Assembly (NCBI RefSeq): GCF_001625215.2
Contig: NC_030384.2
Span: 42,876,390-42,940,389, forward strand
Source of the DNA: Daucus carota subsp. sativus
Taxonomy: Eukaryota > Streptophyta > Magnoliopsida > Apiales > Apiaceae
Length of the DNA: 64,000 bases
Direction of reading: 5' to 3'
Under the pieces are notes generated by a model, which saw nothing but the letters and a program-made list of their open reading frames with translations, did not search any database and was not told where the DNA came from. Made by a program: the position numbers and the translations under genes. This document shows positions 1-10,811 of this stretch, piece after piece; within the stretch, counting starts at the first letter, position 1; the number at the start of each line of letters is the position of its first letter.

Positions 1-67
1 GCAAAGATGCTAAAAGCATTGATGAAAAAGTTTGATTGAATATATTTACTAAATTAGCATAGCATAC

Positions 68-2188
68 CTGGCCTAATAAAATACCAGAGGAGGCAAGAAG
101 AATTGCAGCCAGAACTCCAGCAAAGGTTCCCTCAAGACTAACAGCTCCTTCCGTTCCCCTTGGAACTACCTTAAATGTTGTTACTAGGTACCTAAAATAG
201 TACAAGTAATTTCTCTTTAATAAACTATCAAGGCCAATTGCAGAAATTTATAGCTCTTTCACACACAATGCATCCATTGAGGATCGACCTCTCTGTCTCC
301 TAAACTAGTCACTGAGGAGTAGCAGTAGAACTACGGGCTACCGGCAGCAAAAGCTCATCAAGTAAATCACAATTCACAGACCTAAATTCACTATAAAGTC
401 GTTCTTGTTATTATTATTTATTTTTTTGCTTCTTTCTCTGCAAAATCATAATAGCAAAGATAAAAAAGCAACTCGCAAACACGCCAAAGACGATATTTCC
501 ATTGAAAATTAAAGCTATATTTACCACAAGCTCTAAAGACTAATGCTTTTGGACCGGGGATCCCATTCGAATTCACAATGGACTCGCAAATAATATTTCC
601 ATTGAAAATTAAAGCTATATTTACCACAAGTTCTAAAGACTAATGCTTTAGGAAGTATACTGTTGTGTATATAACAAATAGTAGGCGCACAGCGGTAATG
701 TAATTATATCTTAATTTTGGTGTGAAAAAACTGAATGATTCTTAGAGTGAAACTAGACTAGTACTGGCAGAAGATATATAAGAAACCCCAAGCCAGGATA
801 CAAGTCTATTATAGTCCCTTAAAAATGCGGGAGTTGATCCAAGCGTGTTAGGTATTAGAACTTGCGAATTGCAGGACTGAAGTGGAAAGGTTTCACTTAC
901 GTTGTTCTCCCGTATGCCTTCCCTATTTCACTTGAGACAGTATCACTCAACTTAGTACAGAAACTGGCAACAAAACCGAGTTCCCAGAGCCGAGATACTG
1001 CACTCCCGCCAACTCCATAAATGGAAAGCAATGCACAAACACAACCAGCTGCACTGGAACCTATCACACTTCCTGGTCCCCTTCTTCCCTTTCTCTTCTC
1101 AGCAACACCTTGAGCTTCCTTTTCAGCCATTTTCACTTTTGTTGCTGCCGTTCCCTAACTTTAACAGTGGGGATGACCTGGTAACAGTTAGTAAGTATAC
1201 ACAATAACACACAGTAGACAGAAGTGAGAAGACTATTTATGCATAGTTGCGTATTCATTTCTTATTATGATAAACAAATTCCTTTTTACCAACTTCCACA
1301 ATTTCTCTTCCAATAATTTATAGTTACATCAATTCCAAACTTAATAGTAAAAATCAAGCACGGCAAATTTGACAGTACAGTGGTAATGTAAGTACATTAT
1401 CTAAGCAATTTAAGCATCTTATACCATGCAAAAGATCGTTATGTTCACTACTGCATCGGGGGTTCAAGCTCTTGTTTAGGTTATTAAGATTTAAGAATGG
1501 TATGGAGAAAGGAATGAAAATCTTAAACATCTGCTAGAAACATTGTTCAGATTCCATCCAACCCAACTAAACACCACATCAGTAATCTAATGTATTGATT
1601 CACTAAAAACAAAACACAACAAAATAAACAAAGCTTCCATCCAAATTGTTAAAAAAAACATAAAAAACTTGCAACTTATTTTACCGTAACAGAATAAAAC
1701 AAATATTAATCATCAAACAATATGGCAATTCATAGACATTAACAATGAAAGGAACAAAATTTGTGACTTACAAGAACAAAATAGGCAGCAACAAGAAGAT
1801 ACCCAGAGGGACCGAAAGCACGCCAAGTAAGCGAACCAAGCAAGAAAGCAGCAGCAATGCCCGAGAGAGACAAGCCGGAAACAAGAACTGGAGAACCCAC
1901 AAGAAATATAGCTGTATTACTAAAGATAGCAGATTGCCAGGTGGGCGGTGAAGCTTGGACTAATCCTATTGCTTGCTGTACAAAACCCATATCAATGTTG
2001 CTACTTGCTTCAGCTCTAATTGAAGCACTCCCTTTTTTACAAACCCTAGGCCTCACATTAGAGTTGACAAAAGATAAAAACTGAATCTTGGGAAAATTGG
2101 CAAATTGGGGTTGCAAATGGGGTAATCTGAGAGATGGGGTTGTTGTGAGACTCATCATAGATGACATTTGGGTTGACATTTTCCCCAA
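68..2188 (-). CDS. VTE6: VTE6-like phytyl-phosphate kinase (5' three exons, partial)
   Basis: DUF92/TMEM19-family membrane protein. In plants VTE6 phosphorylates phytyl-phosphate to phytyl-diphosphate in the plastid envelope, feeding tocopherol and phylloquinone synthesis (family knowledge). Exons read on the minus strand: 2188-1772 (139 codons), 1154-901, and 191-68, each bounded by GT/AG with matching phase. The first exon starts MGKMSTQM and has a Ser/Thr-rich plastid transit-like N-terminus, then a hydrophobic stretch (AIFLVGSPVLVSGLSL). The second exon carries the family signatures GTAATKVKMA, KRKGRRGPGSVIGSSAAG and CTKLSDTVSSEIGKAYG. The third has FKVVPRGTEGAVSLEGT. The gene continues past position 1, so the C-terminus is missing. 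Intron 1 (1155-1771) and intron 2 (192-900) are AT-rich; intron 2 holds a local duplication. Recognition is strong; the exact start among the early Met codons is less certain. Confidence 0.9.
493..652. repeat. 60-bp direct duplication in VTE6 intron 2
   Basis: The stretch 493-552 recurs at 593-652 with an offset of exactly 100 bp and only a few differences; both copies begin with ATATTTCCATTGAAAATTAA. The copies flank a 40-bp spacer. The short minus-strand ORF across this region is produced by the repeat and is not a gene. Confidence 0.85.
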
Positions 2189-2220
2189 ACTTTGGAGAAG
2201 TTGTTGGTTTGTAGTCTAAT

Positions 2221-2228
2221 TTATATAA
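2221..2228 (-). promoter_or_regulatory. Possible TATA box of VTE6
   Basis: The minus strand reads GCTTATATAA about 35 bp upstream of the first ATG. It lies very close to the start codon, so either the 5' leader is extremely short or the true start is one of the Met codons a little further in. Confidence 0.3.
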
Positions 2229-3226
2229 GCATCAAGAATTCAAGATTCAATACTAATCTTTTTTCGTGCAAGGAGAAGAAGAAAATTAGATCATGTGCGA
2301 TAGAATATGGGCTGGTATTATCTGGACATGGTATATTAATTTTTAATTTTTTAATTTTAGAAATAAACAGGATTTATTAACCAATTAAAAAACAGTAAGG
2401 ATCAAGATTAGAATCCAAGATGTCCATTTTGCGAGCCCCTTCTGGGTTTCTTGGGTTCTCAATGAGGGTAGCAGAGAAACTAAACTTTTGTTTAAACCAA
2501 ACTGCAGGCTAATCTGAAGATTCTTGGCTATAAAACAGGGCACTGGTCTTGTTGTACGCCCTCGAATTGTTGAGTGGGTGTCAACTCAAGTCCCATATCG
2601 TAAAGATGAAGAAGATTTGTCAGCCACACGAACAAGTTGTATATCGGAAGGATCAAATATTAATGAGCCAGTTAGTCCCATTTCTCCTTCTTGAATATTT
2701 ATGGTTACACTTTACGCAGTTTGTTCCAGACTAGGATTTGAAATTTTTTTGCAGTTTCATAATTTGATATTCTTGAATCTTAAATTACAGTTCTAAATAT
2801 GTGATTGAGTTGGATTTGGTTTTTAGCCATTTTTTTAAAAGACATTTACTTGCTGTGGATTATATGAATTGGTGAAAACTAACTTGCATACATGATAAGA
2901 TGCAACTCTGGTAGTGTGATTTAGAAGGGGTAAAGAGGAACTGAGAATTGTTTTTTCTTGTATGCACACATTTATACATTGATTAAATTTTGATTGCGAG
3001 AATTTATAACATCTGATTTCTCCATTCCCTTTGTGAGCTTAAGGTTCTAGTTTCACAGGAGACGTGTGTATCAGTAGTATAAGATCCCGCTTGCCAGATA
3101 TAAAAGATAGCAAATATAACTGAGACACACAAGTCCAGTACTTTACTGAATTCAATTTTTACAAGAAAGAATATTGGATAACTTAAAAACTAAATTTAAG
3201 ATATAAATATTAAGCACACAGGCTAA
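2229..3226. other. Gene-free spacer upstream of VTE6
   Basis: AT-rich sequence with no ORF that looks coding; the 61-75-codon frames here lack domains and splice-consistent neighbours. It should hold the VTE6 promoter. Nothing else recognised. Confidence 0.5.
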
Positions 3227-3543
3227 GAGCAACCGCAGCGCAGTCCCATTTTGTACATTGGGCGGCGTGAAGTGGTTTCAAAGTGGAAAAAAGGGGTCAG
3301 TCGGCGTTGGAGGAAAATAGAGAAAAGTGGGTAGTCCCTCTTTCCCGGTCCCGTCCTGCTTCTTGTATTTTCATTATCTAAATGTGAAAGATGATGAATA
3401 GGACCTACAAAATATGAAAGGAGTGAAATGGGATGCAGGGCTGGAGTCACTCATCCAATTCTTGTTTGGGACTACTTTTACTTATGTGGAATATGTGCGG
3501 GGTCAGAAAATTGAAAAACTAGTCCTAGGTGCCGCGGTTACTC
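3227..3543. mobile_element. PIF/Harbinger-type MITE, 317 bp
   Basis: Left end GAGCAACCGCAGCGC is matched by an imperfect inverted right end (minus strand GAGTAACCGCGGCACC). Both sides are flanked by TAA (3224-3226 and 3544-3546), the 3-bp target duplication typical of PIF/Harbinger. No transposase is inside; the 75-codon minus frame at 3223-3450 is a by-product. The GAGCAWC...CC terminus resembles that of the larger Harbinger element at 34881. Confidence 0.65.
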
Positions 3544-3546
3544 TAA

Positions 3547-4124
3547 TTGTCCTGTGACAATCCCCGTTAACAAACACAGCCCTGGTCTATTACTCTACTC
3601 GATAGAATAGACTACTTAAAGATACGCTGTTTTTCTACATTATATATGAAGAGTCCAGATGATCAGAATACACTAGTTTTTCTTCAGTTTCAGGAAGGTT
3701 ATTGTCCTGTACTCTTGCCCACAGGCTAAAACCTTGCCAAACCAGACTTTGCTGTTTAAAGCCCTTTGTATAATGCATACTTCTGTAAAGAACCCGAACC
3801 CATCTATTACATTATTTGCAGTTATCAGAATCAAAACTGGCACTTTTTCTTAAAATGTGTCAAAACAGTACTTAATTAATTAGTTAAATACATCCTTCTT
3901 ACTTGATTGTGATATATGATGGATTAGAGTCACACTAGGAAGAAATCACACTAGAACTGAGAAAATGAAAGAAACTCCGCAGCACCAAATATAAAGACAA
4001 CAACAGATTAGAAGTCTCATGAAATCACTCTTTCTAACCAGATCACTAAACTAGGCGTAAAACCAAAAAACCATGATTGAGAAAGAAATCCACACTAAAC
4101 AAAGCAAAAGGGTATGAGAGGTAG
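3547..4124. other. Gene-free spacer
   Basis: No coding frame, RNA gene or repeat recognised. It lies 3' of the glycine-rich protein gene and probably contains its 3' UTR and polyadenylation signals. Confidence 0.4.
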
Positions 4125-4625
4125 CTAGCGACGACAGTGTGCCTTGCACATATGTTTACAGTCATAGAAACAAGCACCCCCACAGTGAAGAGGGCAGTCC
4201 AATCTCCTCCATCTGCATCTTCCCCTCCCCATGCATTGTGCATACTCTCCCATTATATACTCACCCCTCTCATTCTTGTGCACTTTACCATTATGATCAC
4301 CATAGTTTCCCTTTTTGACACTCCCTCTGTCATTATATTTTTCCTGCCTCCTGCATCCCCACCCCCACCACCCGCCTCCCCCTCCTCCCCATCCCCACCC
4401 TCCACCACCTCCAATTCCGCTACCACCACCACCACCTCCATCGTAGTTTCTCTTGTTGTTCATCACAGCATTGTTATAACCACTTTTGTTTCTTTTTGCA
4501 GCATCCCCTGGACGAGTTAGAGAAGTAAAATCTCTGTTGTCAGCACTACAACTGACACTAATTGTCAACGCCATAGCAAACAAAAGAATGAGCAGCCTCA
4601 AGTGACTCACTCTCTGTCCTTCCAT
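4125..4625 (-). CDS. Secreted glycine-rich protein with cysteine-repeat tail
   Basis: Single-exon ORF of 166 residues. Residues 1-27 are a signal peptide (LRLLILLFAMALTISVSCSA). A basic linker is followed by a Gly/Trp-rich block at about 62-90. The C-terminal tail (131-166) has eight cysteines: C131, C137, then C144, C148, C152, C156, C160 and C164 at strict four-residue spacing, ending RLDCPLHCGGACFYDCKHMC... From memory this tail matches a conserved family of plant glycine-rich/wall-associated proteins of unknown biochemical role; export to the apoplast or wall is inferred from the signal peptide. A TATA box lies about 40 bp upstream of the ATG on the same strand. The long antisense frame across it is a shadow of the Gly-rich codons. 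Confidence 0.85.
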   Translation of the reverse strand: MEGQRVSHLRLLILLFAMALTISVSCSADNRDFTSLTRPGDAAKRNKSGYNNAVMNNKRNYDGGGGGGSGIGGGGGWGWGGGGGGWWGWGCRRQEKYNDRGSVKKGNYGDHNGKVHKNERGEYIMGEYAQCMGRGRCRWRRLDCPLHCGGACFYDCKHMCKAHCRR

Positions 4626-4660
4626 GTTTAGTAAAACTATAACATAAGTGGATTAATCCG

Positions 4661-4668
4661 ATATATAA
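4661..4668 (-). promoter_or_regulatory. TATA box of glycine-rich protein gene
   Basis: The minus strand reads ATTTATATAT about 40 bp before the ATG at 4625, a plausible core promoter position if the 5' leader is short. Confidence 0.45.
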
Positions 4669-5363
4669 ATGCAGGTGGGTGCAGTGATCATAGTGACAGC
4701 TAAAATATACCATGTACTATGCAGTTGCTAATAAAGAGGTGTGGAAGGACAACATAATAGTATGAGCTCAAGTTTACTTGGATTGCACTTTGTCCCCCAC
4801 CTACAATATACTAATAACAAATGTAGTGTAATATTAATGTTGAGGGTTCAAGCCTTCAAAGAAATATTGCACTGTGCATTCATTGTCTTACAGGCATGCA
4901 GCTGCCAGACATGGGCCAAAGTATACCCAAGTTGATTCAAATTGTCTTCTACTCACTACTACTTGAGAAAACTAGCAATAACTACTTGTTTTTTAAATTT
5001 TTTTCACTTTTGAGAATATCAATTTTTTTCCTAAAATAGCTAAACATATACTTAAAAGGTGGCTTCGAGTTTCTAAGGGTAACATTAGAATACTCTTGTA
5101 TTAGTGTGGTCTACAAAATTATATCTAACAGATGTTTTCAACAATCCGACTTAACGGATATGAAATGTTATAATATAATATTTTTATACAAATTTAAATT
5201 ATAAAATAATTTACTATAACATAATATTTCTAATAATATTAATAATAAAAATTGATCGGATACATATTATTAAGAGATAAATGATCTAAATTTCTAAATC
5301 ATTTGAATTCCCAGCCCGGAATCAGAATGTGCATCCGTGGGTTTATATCGCCAAAGGTCGAGT
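4669..5363. other. Gene-free spacer
   Basis: AT-rich, becoming almost purely AT at 5150-5290. The 64-codon plus frame at 4741-4935 has no protein-like features. Nothing else recognised. Confidence 0.4.
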
Positions 5364-5573
5364 TTAGACTTGGTTATTGCACTTGAACAATAATAAGACT
5401 GCAGTAACAGTTAATAGGCCCAATATTAAACCAGCCCAGACCCATACAATCTCGTGATTCAACAACCGTGGGCTTCGTCCTTCATAAACTATCCAATCAT
5501 CTATCTTCTCCAGCTCCTCTCCGAACACACTGCAAATTTTCATCAACCAAACCAAAAGCACACACACAAACAT
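5364..5573 (-). CDS. Possible small membrane protein divergent from SUFE1
   Basis: Minus-strand ORF of 69 residues from the ATG at 5573 (80 if the upstream ATG at 5606 is used). It looks protein-like: a hydrophobic N-terminus (MFVCVLLVWLMKICSVFG) that could be a signal peptide or anchor, a short charged stretch with the phrase DDWIVYEGRSPRLLNHE, then a second hydrophobic helix (WVWAGLILGLLTVTAVLLLF) and a short KCNNQV tail. The start codon shares the palindrome CATG (5571-5574) with the SUFE1 start, so the two genes would have no separate 5' leaders between their ATGs. I do not recognise the family. The alternative is a chance frame in the SUFE1 5' UTR and promoter; conservation or RNA data would decide. 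Confidence 0.4.
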   Translation of the reverse strand: MFVCVLLVWLMKICSVFGEELEKIDDWIVYEGRSPRLLNHEIVWVWAGLILGLLTVTAVLLLFKCNNQV

Positions 5574-6642
5574 GGCAGTCTCAACCTCATTCCGAGTATT
5601 TTCCACAAGGTTCCCACAACCTATTCTCCACCCAACTAAAACCCCTGTTTTTCAAACCCTATTTCTCAGTACAATTCCTCCACAAACCCCCACAAAAATC
5701 TCATTTTTCAGGTCAATTTCAATCCAAAAAGTGCCCACAACTCCTCACGCATCATCATCTTCAACCCCTTCAGCTTCAGTTAATCTCCAGCCCATTTCTG
5801 ATCTTCCCCCAAAGCTTCAAGAAATTGTCAAGCTTTTTCAATCAGTTCAAGAACCCAAGGCTAAATATGAGCAGTTGTTGTTTTATGGTCGGAATTTGAA
5901 ACCCCTTGATGCAAGATTCAAGATTTCTGATAATAAAGTTCAGGGTTGTGTTTCCCAGGTCTGGGTCAGGGCTTATTTTGATGACGATAAAAATGTGGTC
6001 TTTGAAGCTGATTCTGATTCTGTGCTGACCAAGGGCTTAGCGGCATTGCTTGTTCAGGGTCTTTCGGGGGAGCCTGTTGAGGAGATTGTCCGGGTTTCAC
6101 CTGATTTTGCTGTGCTTCTTGGGTTGCAACAGAGTTTGACTCCTTCTAGGAATAATGGGTTTTTGAATATGTTGAAGTTGATGCAAAAGAAGGCTTTAAA
6201 TTTATTCATTGAAGCTGAGAAAAGTGGGAGTAATGAGATGGTGGTGGAAAGTTTGAGTTTGGGTTCGAGTACTGATAAGGACGGTGATTTGTTTGTGGGA
6301 GATGGTGTGGAAGTCGATGGTGGTGATTCGGGCTCGAGTTCTGATAATGTGATTGCTTTGGGGAGTAGAGGAGAGAGGATCAGGGAGAAATTGGAGAGAG
6401 AGCTTGAGCCTGTTGAATTGAAAGTGGAAGATATATCTTATCAGCATGCTGGACATGCTGGGGTGAGAGGCAGTGATGGAGAGACGCATTTTAATGTGAG
6501 AGTGGTTTCAAAGGAGTTTGAAGGAAAGAGTTTAGTTAAAAGGCATAGGCTTATCTATGGGCTATTGCAAGATGAACTGCAGAGTGGACTTCATGCATTG
6601 TCAATTGAAGCGAAAACACCGACTGAAGTTGGAAGCAGCTAA
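5572..6642 (+). CDS. SUFE1: Plastid SufE-BolA fusion, SUFE1-like
   Basis: Intron-free ORF of 356 residues. Residues 1-75 are a Ser/Thr/Pro-rich transit peptide. A SufE domain spans about 75-215, with the sulfur-accepting cysteine C126 in KVQGCVSQVW and the motif LTKGLAALLVQGLSGEP. An acidic Gly/Ser linker (220-260) is followed by a BolA domain at 262-350, with H306 and H325 in the motifs THFNVRVVS and KRHRLIYGLL. Family knowledge: SufE activates the cysteine desulfurase CpNifS for Fe-S cluster assembly, and the BolA part interacts with monothiol glutaredoxins. Length and domain order match Arabidopsis SUFE1 (371 residues, from memory). The start overlaps the start of a possible divergent ORF at a shared CATG. 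The next gene on the right is an LEA_2 protein, as I recall for At4g26500/At4g26490. Confidence 0.95.
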   Translation: MAVSTSFRVFSTRFPQPILHPTKTPVFQTLFLSTIPPQTPTKISFFRSISIQKVPTTPHASSSSTPSASVNLQPISDLPPKLQEIVKLFQSVQEPKAKYEQLLFYGRNLKPLDARFKISDNKVQGCVSQVWVRAYFDDDKNVVFEADSDSVLTKGLAALLVQGLSGEPVEEIVRVSPDFAVLLGLQQSLTPSRNNGFLNMLKLMQKKALNLFIEAEKSGSNEMVVESLSLGSSTDKDGDLFVGDGVEVDGGDSGSSSDNVIALGSRGERIREKLERELEPVELKVEDISYQHAGHAGVRGSDGETHFNVRVVSKEFEGKSLVKRHRLIYGLLQDELQSGLHALSIEAKTPTEVGSS

Positions 6643-9600
6643 TGGAATAGAGGTTTTCATGTTATATATTTTTTCTGATATGCCATTTTTGTTTGAAATT
6701 AGTCAGTAAACTTGTTTTATGTTTCATTGTACTTGTAGTTAGCAAATAATCTGATACTATTATGTATTTGGAATGATAATACAATATAATCATTTACATC
6801 TTGAAACATGTATCTATTATAATTTCCTGCCCCCTGAGAGATTACACTATAACGCGCTTGAAGTTTATTTATTAATTTTATGCTAAAGCTGCACCATGGT
6901 TGTTGCCTTAATTCTAAACATACTGTGAGATAATGGCAACTATGTTAATGGGATTCTTGATACTCATGTATGTTCCTTTTGTCATTTTCCGGGGGAAGGG
7001 GAACTGCATCTGCGGATTTTTTTTTTTTAACTTGTCATTTTATGGTTGTGAATTATATCTAGTATTGTGTATATCTAATTAAAGTTAGACTTTCGTTTTT
7101 GCGTTGCGACTCAGTTGTGTTCAGTGTTATGATAACCATCCGGTGCATTATAAGTATGGATCATGCCTTAAGGGTCCCAGCTTTGGTCTCTACAAGATAA
7201 AAGAAAATGTGTTCTGATATATGTTTGTTCGTGTTGCTCTGCAATATGCTTGCATAGTCAGTTCTAGTACTGACTTGTTTGCACATAGAAGTCCACAGGA
7301 GCATAGAAATAGTTTCTCCTTTCGCAAACTGCTGTTTTCTTTACTTCGATTCTAAATAAGCTTCTTAATTGACAATTACTGTGTATTCCTTACTTCTTTC
7401 TTGGTCTTCGGTCCTTCAAATTTCATTCTTGGTGAGTTTTAGAGTTCCCACTCTTGGAGAGTTTTAAAGTTAGTAGGAATTTTATCTATAAAATGACGGC
7501 TTTTTAGCAACAATTTGATTATGACTTTCAAAGACTTAAATTTGCAGATATTGGATAGTAATGGTAATGATGATGATGATGATGACAGTAATAAGTTAAC
7601 AACTATTTGTACCATGGAAGCTAATAAATGCAGTTCCCCCTTATGTGGCTTTCCACATATATTGCAAATTAGTTGAAACGGGTTAGACTCAGTAAATTAT
7701 AGATATAAAATGTCATCTGTAGCTATTCCTCGAAACATTAACTATTTGTATATGTTGTATATGTTTGTTTAACCACAAGTACAACGAAAACCCCTCTGAG
7801 GTAGGATAGGTAGCCCAGATACGTGCAATAATTTCCTAAAATCCTAATTCTTGAACCATAATAAACTTGATTTGCAAGTTCTCAAGTCCCCCCTCCCCCC
7901 TCCCCCCGATCTTCTGTTTTTACTTGGATGACTATCTACTAGCTTGGTGTGTAATATTTTTTCACATCATTGCTCCATGAAAGACGTTATGATCCTCGAC
8001 CATTCCTTTTGTACTTTTTTATCCTCTATAAAGTAGATTATTGTTTATAATCTGTGTTAAGTTGGACACTGTCGATCTGTTTAAAACTACCTTTTTGGCA
8101 TGAATGATTTTTTACGTTCTTTTTCAGCTTTGACCAGTAACTGATCAACATATATTAAGATCTAATATGTCATAAATAGACCTAGGACTTTAAGCTTCCT
8201 GGCATTCCGCAGTTTCCAAACTTGTAACATCTAGCATATCAAATGTATTTTCGACATTTGATATGCTAGATGTTAAAGGCTCTGTAAACTATCATAAATA
8301 CCCCAAGAGGAAGCCACTGGATTATCGACAGAATCAAGTGATATTAATTTTGAACTTGTGTCTGCATAAAGTAAAAACAGACCCCTGTAGAAAAATTGAG
8401 ATTTTAACTAGTTCTTTGAATCTATTTCATAAGATATGACCCTCCTGGATGACATTAGTATGTTCTCTCAGTGTATTTACCATTTACTGTCTAAAGAGTG
8501 AAGAGGGAAGTTTCTTGATAATTGCTTACCTTTATAAAGTAAATTATAATTTTAGAGTAAGTGGTAGCTTATCATGTGTCAAGTCCTAAATTGTTTTTTC
8601 TACTTTACTGATATATCAGTTTATGTATATGCTTCACATCATAGCTTCTTTCATTATTATCCGAGAGTTCTGCCTGTGTGACTAAGGTTTATAAGCCACA
8701 AAGCTAACAATCTCTTGCATAATTCAATTCATATGACAGTCCCGTAAGTGTCATTGGTTTCCTTAATCTATTTAAGTTCCTTTTTCAGAGGACTATTCCG
8801 CTTTATTAGTTTATTATGATAAAGAGATTTGGGTACCACTTAAAAGCAGCTTGTGGGGTGAAATATGCATGCATGTTTTCAACTTATAAGTTACATAGAG
8901 CATCTCTAACAGGTTCTTAAATCATTCTCTAAAACTAATAAAATATGTGGCCCTTTAGTAAGTTAATACATTGAATAACGTGACAACTCCAACACTATTC
9001 TTTAACTTGCTCGCTATCTATATTTTATTGTTAGTATTTGAGAAAAAAGGGGGAGATCAAATTGGAGGGAAGTGAATAGAAGTGGGGCAAGTGAATATTA
9101 TATTCATAAATAATAAGTTAAGAGCACCTAGATCTTCTTTTAAAGAGATCTTCTTTAATAAGTCCTGCTTCTCGTGCTAAATTTTATACTGTATGCTGTA
9201 TTTGTATATTCATAAATTGACATAATTTCGCATATAATTTCCGGTAACTGTGACATTTTTGATTTAATGTTTTGTTCATATGATTTCCTGCTTTTTTAAG
9301 ATAAGTTAATGCAATTGTTATCTTTCATATCTTGATTATTACTTAAATGCTAAAAAGCTGCATCTTACTTTTGTTGAGTGTTGTTTAGTGGGTTCTTTGT
9401 CCTGTAGAACTTACTGTGTGATGTGACCTCATGTTTAATTCACTCATGCACTTTAATATACACCTGAGGTTGTCCCTGCAGAGCAGAACTCAGAAATCAG
9501 TGTCCTTGGAATTTGGCGAATTATTAATTTGTTGAGCTACCTCTGACATATTAACAAGTAAGCACTCAAAAAATTTGGTGTGAAGTGGGAATTGGTGGAA

Positions 9601-10325
9601 TGTACTTACTTTACGGAAACCTGTGTGTTTGTCTGTAAACTTGTCAATGCCAAAGGACAATTTAACTTCTAATTGGTTGTTTTAGAAAAAGAATTAGTAG
9701 TTGTGGGCTTCTTTTGATGTGGATTTCACAGTTGTCACAGCCTGAAGTCTACTTAGGTCATTTGAGATGATTGATCATTCCCATTGCAAGTCTGCATTTT
9801 AGCAATTTGTTTTTTGTGAGCTTACATAGATATAGAGAACATTTTTCTAGTTTTTGCCATTGGTTTGACAGTGTTGGTTTTCCTGGTGAACTTTTATAAA
9901 ATAGCAAGATAAAGTCCAATGTGATAAATAGTTCAAATTCAGATGGCTATAATTTGAACCTAATTGATGCAATTACCCCTTGGTTGGTAATTTGTCAACC
10001 AAATCGATTCATGTTTTCAGAATATTCTGTAACTTGGATTGAGAACCCAGAAAGGCTAGTACGAACAAGTTGATTCATGTTTTTCGGATATACTATAATG
10101 TTTATAGAGAACCCAGAAAGGCTACCAAAGGGAGCACTTCTATATGAAGGTCTTTTTGGTGCCTGTCAATGTGTCATCAGTTTTTGTGCTTGTGTTATTA
10201 TTCTGATATTGAAGATACTCCTGGATATTTAATTTGTTAGAACTTTCTACGGAATATGCAATAGTATATAATATAAGGTCTGTCTGCTAGAAAGCAGGGA
10301 TACTTCATCTGGGTGAAGAACTGCG
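6643..10325. other. Long gene-free spacer between SUFE1 and the LEA_2 gene
   Basis: About 3.7 kb without a convincing ORF on either strand. The plus strand is T-rich and intron-like. One stretch, 9482-9555, starts after a good acceptor (CCCTGCAG) and ends before GTAAGC, so it could be a non-coding exon of a 3' UTR or lncRNA. Other features: a GATGAT microsatellite at about 7567-7586, a C-tract at 7887-7907, a perfect hairpin at 8225-8275, and a Harbinger-like terminus TAGAGCATCTCTAAC near 8895 without a matching partner. Confidence 0.4.
8225..8275. repeat. Perfect 22-bp inverted repeat, 7-nt loop
   Basis: The 22 bases at 8225-8246 (starting TAACATCTAGCATATC) are exactly the reverse complement of 8254-8275, separated by ATTTTCG. 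The pairing continues weakly past a mismatch at the base. It is not part of a recognised TIR element, has no coding context, and would fold as a stable RNA hairpin if transcribed. Confidence 0.9.
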
Positions 10326-10767
10326 TAGGGGATACTTGGGGGTGCGGGGGTGCGGGGGTGCGGCGGGGTGCGGCGGGATACGCACGGGATACGCCACGTG
10401 GCGTATCGGTGGAGGCAGCGATGGGGATACGCGGGGGTGCGGGGATGGGGGTGCGGCAGTGGCACAAATCGTAATTTTTAACAACTTTTTTTTTTTTTTT
10501 TTTAACTTAAAACTAGTTGGTCAAAAGAAAGAAAAGAGGGATCAAAACCTAATTAGACTAATTGAGTACCTGTACGAGAGAGAGCAGAGCATCTTCAGCT
10601 AAAGTATGTCGATTGGTAAGTGTGTTTTGTGTAATATCTGCTCATGTGTGTCTATAGATTGTAAGTATATATAATTGCTCGTGTGTGTGTGTATATTTCT
10701 ATCTCTAGTAGGATTGATATAGTTATTCCGCTATTTTGTTCTACTTAAATGCATCTTATGAATTATT

Positions 10768-10811
<44 letters not shown>

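Noticed and set aside
4137-4520. 127-codon plus-strand frame opposite the glycine-rich gene
   Set aside because: It is the shadow of GGN/CCN codons on the other strand; Pro/Ser/Thr repeats only, while the minus frame has a signal peptide and ordered cysteines.
5468-5899. 143-codon plus frame overlapping the SUFE1 start
   Set aside because: Different reading frame from SUFE1 with no domain; SUFE1 is clear in frame 5572-6642.
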